Part shown: positions 22,995 to 28,806 of the stretch, piece after piece
Numbering within the stretch: position 1 is the first letter of the stretch
Layout of the letters: each line of letters begins with the position of its first letter
Source of the DNA: CAZMCC01 sp964564695
Lineage (GTDB): Bacteria; Planctomycetota; Phycisphaerae; Phycisphaerales; UBA1924
Assembly (NCBI GenBank): GCA_964564695.1
Contig: CAZMCC010000048.1
Span: 1-28,806, forward strand
Length of the DNA: 28,806 bases
Direction of reading: 5' to 3'
Position numbers and translations under genes: made by a program
The notes under the pieces: model-generated
What the model was told of the DNA's origin: nothing
What the model saw: the letters and a program-made list of their open reading frames with translations, nothing else
Database searches by the model: none

Positions 22995-23474
22995 TCAGTG
23001 GCCTACCGCCAGTTTACTTGTAGATCGAATAACTGCATCGTCGAGCGCCCCTCGAATCGTTGCCCGCGAGCGTGGTGCCAATGCCCGCTCCCCGACCCGC
23101 TCCCCGCGCACCTTTCCCCCGGCCGACCACACCACCACCTGCACCTTGTCCTTGTACACGATGGGTCCCGGCAGCGTCTCCACCCGCAGCACGCGCAATC
23201 GCACGCCGCGGGCCACGAGCAGCTCGCTCAAGAGCATCGCCCGGCGCATGTGCGAGCGATAGAAGTCATCGCGAAACCACGTCGACGGGTACACGTCAAG
23301 CTCGCCCGGCTCATACGCCCATTTCGGCGGACTCGGCGTGTGCCTCCACAGCCACGCGCGGAGCTTCTTCGCCTCCGTGGCGTCGCGGCACGAATCGTTG
23401 CGCTTCCTGAACAGCTTCAAATCTGCAAGCTGAAACAGCCCCTGGCCCCCCGGCCCTTCAAAGCGGATGTACAT
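22995..23474 (-). CDS. Hypothetical protein (159 aa), unknown family
   Basis: I do not recognise it. The translation looks protein-like: MYIRFEGPGGQGLFQLADLK, then polar helical sequence with charged clusters (RKRNDSCRDATEAKKLRAWL), an aromatic-rich core (PPKWAYEPGELDVYPSTWFRDDFYRS), and strands (VRLRVLRVETL, KVQVVVW). Its last ~30 residues are low complexity and may be read-through. It converges with the DUF3800 gene (72 bp apart) and shares its lower-GC setting. No Shine-Dalgarno is obvious. Real gene is more likely than not, as the opposite strand shows nothing similar to known proteins. Confidence 0.5.
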   Translation of the reverse strand: MYIRFEGPGGQGLFQLADLKLFRKRNDSCRDATEAKKLRAWLWRHTPSPPKWAYEPGELDVYPSTWFRDDFYRSHMRRAMLLSELLVARGVRLRVLRVETLPGPIVYKDKVQVVVWSAGGKVRGERVGERALAPRSRATIRGALDDAVIRSTSKLAVGH

Positions 23475-23703
23475 GGGTTCACCCAGTTGTTGATGCCGGT
23501 TGTTGATGGAAGCTGCGTGGTGTCCCGCGGCGTCAGAAACACCGCACCGTCAGTGGGGCCGGTCCTCGAAGAGGTCCGGCTTCGCGTCACGCATCAGGAC
23601 TGGGCGAACGTGGTGAAGTTGATGCACCGAATCGTTCCCGCCACCCCGCCGCGAATCAACGGCATCCTTCGCGCTCAGCCCGGGCGTCTAGCCTCCCCTC
23701 GAA

Positions 23704-24609
23704 ATGAACGACGCGAAGCCCGACCCGCCGCTCCCCCCGCCACTACCCGCCGACCGGCCCATCCACGCCATCGCCCCGACCACCCCGCCCGCGCCGGGAC
23801 GCTGGGGCAAGTCCACCCCCAACATCGAAGACGGCCAGTTCCTCCAGGGCCCCCGCACCCGCGGCAACGAGTTCTTCCGGGCCGTCCGCATCTTCCTCGA
23901 GTTCATCAAGGGCTTCCGCAACCTCCACTTCGTCGGCCCGTGCGTCACCGTCTTCGGCTCCGCCCGCTTCGACGAGCGCCACCGCTACTACGCCCTCGCC
24001 CGCGACATGGGCGCCCGCCTCAGCGAGCTCGGCTTCACCGTCATGACCGGCGGCGGCCCGGGCATCATGGAAGCGGCCAACAGAGGCGCCAAGGACGCCG
24101 GCGGCTACTCGATCGGCTGCAACATCGTCCTGCCGCGCGAGCAGCAGCCCAACCCCTACCTCGACAAGTTCGTCGAGTTCCGCTACTTCTTCATCCGCAA
24201 GGTGATGCTCGTCAAGTACTCCTACGCCTTCGTGGTCATGCCCGGCGGCTTCGGCACGCTCGACGAGTTCTTCGAGGCGCTCACCCTCATCCAGACCAAG
24301 AAGATCGCCGACTTCCCCATCGTCATGATGGGCAAGGACTACTGGGGCCCGCTCTACGACTACATCCGCGAGCGCATGGTCGCCGAACGCACCATCGACC
24401 CCCACGACGTCGACCTCCTCCTGCTCACCGACTCGCCCGAAGAGGCCATCGACCACATCGCCAACATCGCGCTGGCGAACTTCGGCTTCGTCTGGGCCAA
24501 GCACCCCAGGCAGAAGTGGTTCCTCGCCGAACGCGGCTGCGCGAAGAACCCCAATATCCCACACACGATGCCCAGGCCCAAGACCGCACCGGCAAAACCG
24601 TCGGCGTGA
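23704..24609 (+). CDS. LOG-family (TIGR00730) Rossmann-fold nucleotide hydrolase-like protein
   Basis: 301 residues. The LOG motifs are VTVFGSARF, MTGGGPGIMEAANRGAKDAG (P-G-G/x-G-x-x-E in the variant G-G-G-P-G-I-M-E) and VMPGGFGTLDEFFEALTLIQ (P-G-G-x-G-T-x-x-E). LOG enzymes hydrolyse cytokinin or other nucleoside 5'-monophosphates to base and ribose 5-phosphate, so a nucleotide phosphoribohydrolase is likely. The N-terminal ~60 residues are Pro-rich and then helical (NEFFRAVRIFLEFIKGF), longer than the minimal ~190-residue LOG proteins and of the larger TIGR00730 subgroup. The C-terminal 30 residues are basic and Pro-rich. A REP-like inverted repeat follows after 8 bp. The ATG at 23704 has no Shine-Dalgarno. 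Confidence 0.88.
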   Translation: MNDAKPDPPLPPPLPADRPIHAIAPTTPPAPGRWGKSTPNIEDGQFLQGPRTRGNEFFRAVRIFLEFIKGFRNLHFVGPCVTVFGSARFDERHRYYALARDMGARLSELGFTVMTGGGPGIMEAANRGAKDAGGYSIGCNIVLPREQQPNPYLDKFVEFRYFFIRKVMLVKYSYAFVVMPGGFGTLDEFFEALTLIQTKKIADFPIVMMGKDYWGPLYDYIRERMVAERTIDPHDVDLLLLTDSPEEAIDHIANIALANFGFVWAKHPRQKWFLAERGCAKNPNIPHTMPRPKTAPAKPSA

Positions 24610-24617
24610 TGTGTTGA

Positions 24618-24711
24618 GGGTGCCACTGCCGGCTGCTTTGAGCCGGTAGTGCGGTTGCACTGTGTGCTTACCCGAAGCACTACCGGCCCAGAGCGGCCGG
24701 TAGTGGCACCC
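24618..24711. repeat. Second REP-like family: inverted pair of 35-bp hairpin arms
   Basis: The 35 bases at 24618-24652 and those at 24677-24711 are inverted copies with 4 differences. Each arm also folds alone: in the right arm ACTACCGGCC pairs with GGCCGGTAGT over a 6-base loop; in the left arm ACTGCCGGCT pairs with AGCCGGTAGT with one G-T. The inner stem differs (GGCC versus AGCC/GGCT) with both sides changed. It fills the 130-bp gap between the LOG and metallo-hydrolase genes. Confidence 0.75.
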
Positions 24712-24739
24712 GAACCGCCCCGACCGCTACGCTGCCATC

Positions 24740-25597
24740 GTGCGTTTCACCTTCCTCGGCACCGGCACCTCCTCGGGCGTCCCCGCCATCGCCTGCGACT
24801 GCGCGATCTGCACCTCGACCGACCCGCGCGACAACCGCCTCCGCACCGGCGCCGCGATCGAGTGGACCGACCCCACCGGCCAGCCCCGCTGCGTCCTCAT
24901 CGACGCCACCCCCGACCTCCGCCAGCAGGCCCTGCGCGCGAAGCTGACCCGCTGCGACGCCGTGCTCTTCACCCACAACCACGTCGACCACATCTTCGGC
25001 CTCGACGAGGTGCGCCGGTTCAACGTCGTGCAGCGCGGCCCCGTCGCGATCTACGCCGAGCCCCACACGATGGACGCCCTGCGCCGCGTCTACAAGCACA
25101 TCTTCGAGCACGAGGCCAACGTCAACGACTCCTTCGTCGCGCTCCTCACCACCCACGACGTGCACCCCGGCCGCCCCATCGACCTCTTCGGCCTGCGCTT
25201 CACCCCCATCCGCCTGCTGCACGGCCGCCTCCCCATCGTCGGCTACCGCATCGAGCCCCTCCCGACGCTCGCCGGCGCGCCCAGCGCACAGGCCGGCGAC
25301 CCGGCCTTTCTCCCGCTCGCCTACTGCACCGACGTCAACGCCGTCCCCCCCGAGTCGTGGAAACTCCTCACCGGCCTCCGAACGCTCGTGCTCGACGCCC
25401 TGCGCAAGCGCAAGCACCCCACCCACTTCTCGATCGACGAGGCCCTGCACGTCGCGCACGAGGTCGGCGCCCACGTCTCCTACTTCACGCACCTCACCCA
25501 CGACCTGCTCCACGAGCCCACCGACGCCGAGCTCCCCGAGAACGTGCACCTCGCCTACGACGGCCTCGTGCTCGGCAGTACCCCCATCCCGAAGTAA
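24740..25597 (+). CDS. PhnP-like MBL-fold metal-dependent hydrolase (285 aa)
   Basis: Metallo-beta-lactamase fold enzyme, probably a phosphodiesterase. RFTFLGTGTSSGVPAIACDCAIC (C19, C21, C24) matches the structural zinc loop of PhnP-type enzymes; THNHVDH (H79-x-H81-x-D83-H84) is the metal motif; later GYRI...LAYCTDVN, LVLDALRKRKHPTHFS and FTHLTHD supply the remaining His and Asp ligands. PhnP hydrolyses cyclic phosphodiesters in phosphonate use, but no phn genes lie here, so the substrate is unknown. The start is GTG at 24740, since residue 2 onwards begins the family strand. Confidence 0.87.
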   Translation: MRFTFLGTGTSSGVPAIACDCAICTSTDPRDNRLRTGAAIEWTDPTGQPRCVLIDATPDLRQQALRAKLTRCDAVLFTHNHVDHIFGLDEVRRFNVVQRGPVAIYAEPHTMDALRRVYKHIFEHEANVNDSFVALLTTHDVHPGRPIDLFGLRFTPIRLLHGRLPIVGYRIEPLPTLAGAPSAQAGDPAFLPLAYCTDVNAVPPESWKLLTGLRTLVLDALRKRKHPTHFSIDEALHVAHEVGAHVSYFTHLTHDLLHEPTDAELPENVHLAYDGLVLGSTPIPK

Positions 25598-25605
25598 AAA
25601 GAAAG

Positions 25606-25633
25606 CGGGCCCCGGCACGCATGCCGAGGCCCG
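25606..25633 (-). terminator. Intrinsic terminator hairpin between convergent genes
   Basis: CGGGCCCCGGCA (25606-25617) and TGCCGAGGCCCG (25622-25633) form a 12-bp stem with one mismatch and a 4-base loop. Reading the minus strand, it is followed by GCTTTCTTTTTAC, a U-rich run, so it suits the end of the M16 peptidase gene; on the plus strand there is no U-run, though the hairpin may slow that transcript too. Confidence 0.75.
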
Positions 25634-25684
25634 AAAGTGTCTTGATGTCTCGCGTTATCGCGTCCCAGCGTTATCGCGTTCGCT

Positions 25685-28561
25685 TCACCCGCCCTTGGGC
25701 GTGGGAGCGGCCGCGGGCTTCGCGCCCTCGGCCGGAGCCGGAGCCGGGGCCGCCGCCCCTTCAGCCGGACGCACGATCACGCGCACCTTCGAGGTGTCGT
25801 TGTAGTACTTCACGAAGGCTTCCTTCACCTGGGCCGCCGTCATCCCCTGGTAGAACGCCGGGGCGCCCAGGACGTCGTCGAGCGTGCGGGCCCGGTAGTC
25901 CATGTCGGACATCATGCCGCCCCAGAAGCCCGGCTCCTTCATCTGCTCGTCGAACGTGTTCGCCATCTGCTTCTTGCCGACTTCCATCTCCTCCTCGGTC
26001 GGCCCGTCCTTGGCGAACTCGGCGTACATCTCGTCGAGCCGCGACGCCAGCGCCGGCACCTTGCCCGGCTCGGTCGGGGCCGCGGCGAAGAACAGCCCAA
26101 ATCCCGGGAGAGTCCGGGCCGGCTGGTTCTGGGCGCCGATGGAGTAGACGAGCTGCTCCTCCTCGCGGATCTTCTTGATGAACCGCGTGGTAATCACCCG
26201 CGACGCCATCGTGAGGCGGCGCGAGTCCACCAGGTTCTCCGCGTCAGCCCCGTAGAAGCCGGCGAGCACGAGGGCCGCCTGCGTCTGCGTCGCCAGCAGC
26301 TTCTCGGTCACCCGCGGACCTGCCGGGCGCTTGACGCTGCGGACCTCGTCGAGCGTCTTGTCGGTGATCTTCGCACGCGCCGGCAGCGAGCCGATGTAGG
26401 TCGCGACCAGCTCCATCGCCTTCTCTTTCGTCACGTCGCCGACGACCGAGACCTCGATCGGGGCCGTCGCGAGCATCTTCTTCATCCACGCCTGGCCCGC
26501 CTCGATCGAGGCGGCGTTGACCTGCTCAACCGTGAGCGGCTTGAGGCGAGGGTCACCCTCGGGATAGATGGTGTCGGCGAGGGCAATCGGGAAGTACGAG
26601 CGGGCGTCCTTGCTCCGCCCCTCGATGTCCTGGATCTGCCCGTCGCGCCACTGGTCCAGCGCCGCCTTCTCGATGACCGGGTCGGTCATGAGCAGGTACG
26701 CCAGTTGCATGCCGCCCTCGAGCTCGGCCGGGTTGCCGCTGACGGTGAGCGTCACCGTGTCCTGGCCCGCGCCGCCGCGGACGCTGACCTTCTTGCCGGT
26801 CATGAGGTCACGGATGTTCGTGGACGACAGCGTGCTGGTCGCGGGACGGTTCCACGCCAGGGCGCCCACTTCGCTCACGCCGCGGTTGGCCGCGGTCTCC
26901 ATGAGCTGGCCCCAGGCGAAGCTGATGGTGACCGTCGCCTGGTCCTTCTTGTAGTCCATGAAGCGGTGGTGCACCCGCACGCCGTTGGACAGCCATGCGT
27001 TCGTGACGCCCGTGGCCTCGTGCGTCGCGCTCTCGGCGATCTTGCCGGGCGCCGGGGCCTTGCTCAGGAGCGTGGTCGGCCGCGTCTTCTCGGCGATCGG
27101 CTCGGGCTTCACGTCCAGCGCCGCCTTGCCGAGGCTGACAAGCTCCTCCTCGGTCGGGACCTGCTGGCTCGACGGCAGCTCGACCGTGAAGACCGCGGCC
27201 TTCGACATGTCGAACATCGCGCCGAACGTCTTGTTCACCTCGTCGAGCGTCACGCTCGGCATCAGCTTCTTGAACAGATCGAGCTGCTGCGTCGCCGACA
27301 TGATCGGCTCGCCGTCGGCGAGCGTCCGGTTCATGCGCCCGAGGATCTGCCCCGCGTTCATCGTGCGCTCGCGCTCGACGAACTGCTCGGCCCCGGTCAT
27401 CATCTCCCGCTTGACGTCGTCGAGCTCGCGCTGCGTGAACCCGTGGATGCGGGCCCGCTGCACGTCGGTCCCCAGTTCGCTCAGCATCTCCTTCCACTTC
27501 TCCGGCTTGCCGTCGGCGCCGCACTCGGCGACGCGGGCGGCGTTGAACAGGTTCTGGGCCGAGGCCCGCTCGCCGAGGTAGCTGGTGCCGCCCTCGCTGA
27601 GCTTGTTCTGGATGCGACGGTTGAAGCAGAACGTGCCGAGCGTCTCAACGATCTCGACGCGGGCCTGCTCATAGGTCGTGGTCGGCGGGCGCGCCCTGTC
27701 GACGCGCATCACCGACACGCTCGCGCTCGTCAGCTCCGGGTCGCTGGCCACGATCGCCCGCATCCCCTCGCTCGGCTTCACGCGCGGATCCTGGTCCACC
27801 GGCGCCGGGGCCGCCTCGCCCTGCCCGAACATCTGCGAGATCTGCCCCACGACCTCCTTGGGGTCCATGTCCGCCACGACCATCAGCGTCATGTTGCTGG
27901 GAAGGTACCACTTGCCGTAGTAATCGGCAAAGTCCTGGCGCCCCATCCCCATGATCGTCTTCTCGACGCCGATCGGCAGGCGCTCGCCGATGAGCGAGCC
28001 CGGCGCCAGGCGCTCGAGCGTGTACTCCTGGATCCGCTGGCTCGCGCCCAGGCGCGACCGCTTCTCCTCCATGATCACCTGGCGCTCGTTGTCCACCTCG
28101 GCCGCCGGCAGCTCAAGATTGAACGCCACGTCCGACATGAACGTGAACGCCTTCTTCAGCGTCTCGGGGTCGTTGTTCGGCACCGCCAGCTGGTACGTCG
28201 TCTGCTCAAAGCTCGTGAACGCGTTCTGGTGCTGGCCGAACGTCAGGCCCAGGCTCTGGAAGAACGGCACCACGCTCCCCGGCGGAAAGTTCTTGCTGCC
28301 GTTGAACGCCATGTGCTCCAGGTAGTGCGCGATGCCCCGCTGCTTGTCCGTCTCGTTCAGCGAGCCCGTGTCGACGTGCAGCCACACCGCCGCCCGCCCC
28401 GGCGGGTTGTCGTGCTTGAGCACGATGTACTTCAGCCCGTTGTCGAGCTTGCCCGTCACCAGGCGCTCGTCCGTGGGCAGCGGCTGCGCCGTCGCAGCCG
28501 ACACGCCGACCCCGGCCACCCCCACGAGCACCGCGGCCGCCATCATTCCCTTGCATCGCAT
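25685..28561 (-). CDS. Secreted M16-family zinc peptidase (insulinase/pitrilysin type, 958 aa)
   Basis: The signal peptide is residues 1-26 (MRCKGMMAAAVLVGVAGVGV, ending SAATAQ), so the enzyme is exported. The inverted zinc motif HYLEH is at 79-83 (H79, E82, H83), with E159 in DNERQVIMEE as the likely third ligand. Two M16 halves are present: the active N-terminal half, then an inactive-type half from about residue 490, with the R/Y motif region RFIKKIREEEQLVYSIG near 825. The full-length two-domain form resembles pitrilysin-like or zinc-protease paralogs in exported planctomycete proteins. The C-terminus is Ala/Pro-rich (APAPAPAEGAKPAAAPTPKGG). I chose the ATG at 28559-28561, which has TGGAG about 9 bases upstream; a longer in-frame start lacks a signal peptide. 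Confidence 0.92.
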   Translation of the reverse strand: MRCKGMMAAAVLVGVAGVGVSAATAQPLPTDERLVTGKLDNGLKYIVLKHDNPPGRAAVWLHVDTGSLNETDKQRGIAHYLEHMAFNGSKNFPPGSVVPFFQSLGLTFGQHQNAFTSFEQTTYQLAVPNNDPETLKKAFTFMSDVAFNLELPAAEVDNERQVIMEEKRSRLGASQRIQEYTLERLAPGSLIGERLPIGVEKTIMGMGRQDFADYYGKWYLPSNMTLMVVADMDPKEVVGQISQMFGQGEAAPAPVDQDPRVKPSEGMRAIVASDPELTSASVSVMRVDRARPPTTTYEQARVEIVETLGTFCFNRRIQNKLSEGGTSYLGERASAQNLFNAARVAECGADGKPEKWKEMLSELGTDVQRARIHGFTQRELDDVKREMMTGAEQFVERERTMNAGQILGRMNRTLADGEPIMSATQQLDLFKKLMPSVTLDEVNKTFGAMFDMSKAAVFTVELPSSQQVPTEEELVSLGKAALDVKPEPIAEKTRPTTLLSKAPAPGKIAESATHEATGVTNAWLSNGVRVHHRFMDYKKDQATVTISFAWGQLMETAANRGVSEVGALAWNRPATSTLSSTNIRDLMTGKKVSVRGGAGQDTVTLTVSGNPAELEGGMQLAYLLMTDPVIEKAALDQWRDGQIQDIEGRSKDARSYFPIALADTIYPEGDPRLKPLTVEQVNAASIEAGQAWMKKMLATAPIEVSVVGDVTKEKAMELVATYIGSLPARAKITDKTLDEVRSVKRPAGPRVTEKLLATQTQAALVLAGFYGADAENLVDSRRLTMASRVITTRFIKKIREEEQLVYSIGAQNQPARTLPGFGLFFAAAPTEPGKVPALASRLDEMYAEFAKDGPTEEEMEVGKKQMANTFDEQMKEPGFWGGMMSDMDYRARTLDDVLGAPAFYQGMTAAQVKEAFVKYYNDTSKVRVIVRPAEGAAAPAPAPAEGAKPAAAPTPKGG

Positions 28562-28726
28562 TCGCCAATCTCCAGAACCGCCCGCCGACCCCACCCACCG
28601 CCCCGCGCAACCACCACCAGGCCAAGGCCTGTTTTACAGCCACAGCCACACATGGTTGAACCGGCCATCCTAGTCCCCCGCCGCCCCCCTCCCCCCGCCC
28701 GATCGACCACGCCCCAAGGATGCCCC

Positions 28727-28806
28727 ATGGCCAAGAAGACCGCCGCCCTCGCCCGCCTCTCCCGAAAGTCCCCCGCGGGCACCAAGCGCCCCCTCGCCAA
28801 ATCCCC
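28727..28806 (+). CDS. Start of a gene cut by the right edge; small basic protein
   Basis: ATG at 28727 has AAGGA at 28716-28720 six bases upstream and opens a frame that runs to the window end: MAKKTAALARLSRKSPAGTK then RPLAKSP. It is basic and begins with the M-A-K-K common in nucleic-acid-binding proteins, but no family can be named from 26 residues. It diverges from the M16 peptidase gene. Confidence 0.5.
   Translation, partial: MAKKTAALARLSRKSPAGTKRPLAKS

Overview
The window is GC-rich bacterial chromosome and most likely comes from a planctomycete of the Phycisphaerae type. Three things point there. Two surface proteins (plus a decayed third copy) end in a tandem dockerin domain with the D-x-N-x-D-G-x-x-N loops typical of Phycisphaerales 'GC-type' dockerins, and the large one carries an N-terminal FEALDERL motif like those of planctomycete exported proteins. 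There is a small two-TM protein with a CPACGYDL zinc ribbon, and a secreted prenyltransferase-fold protein of the planctomycete kind. Many genes lack a clear Shine-Dalgarno site. The assignment rests on sequence resemblance only; no rRNA or tRNA gene was seen.

Layout. 1-3083: a dockerin cluster, made of the tail of one protein cut by the window edge, a decayed third tail, and an 830-residue beta-strand-repeat protein with a perfect 621-bp internal tandem duplication. 3195-6021: a Fur-box-like site followed by a ferrous iron uptake operon (feoA, feoB, one-TM small protein). 6120-8122 (minus): a nucleotidyltransferase-fold protein and lysA. 8203-9693: asnS. 9709-10571 (minus): a probable Panacea-type toxin-antitoxin pair. 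10690-15838: mostly housekeeping or membrane genes (YdcZ-like transporter, zinc-ribbon membrane protein, Fpg/Nei glycosylase, secreted gluzincin-like peptidase, Ala/Pro-rich membrane protein, rsmE). 15905-17452: a secreted prenyltransferase-fold protein with an apparent inserted domain. 17453-17839: a decayed REP-associated transposase (RAYT) between REP palindrome pairs. 17840-19350: a minus-strand pair, four-helix-bundle protein and 3'(2'),5'-bisphosphate nucleotidase, with inverted arrays of a 7-bp repeat around the four-helix gene. 19360-22019: glycosyltransferase, short flagellin, pyrR. 22020-23703: a less GC-rich accessory patch with a DUF3800 gene and an unknown gene. 23704-28806: LOG-family protein, a second REP-like inverted repeat, PhnP-like metallo-hydrolase, a bidirectional hairpin, a secreted M16 peptidase, and the start of a gene cut by the right edge.

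The core genes (asnS, lysA, rsmE, pyrR, glycosylase) look ordinary. The features most worth follow-up are the Panacea module with an unclassified small partner, the RAYT/REP locus with compensatory stem changes and related REP copies at gene ends, the four-helix-bundle unit bracketed by inverted heptamer arrays, the duplicated dockerin protein next to dockerin remnants, and the inserted domain in the prenyltransferase-fold protein.
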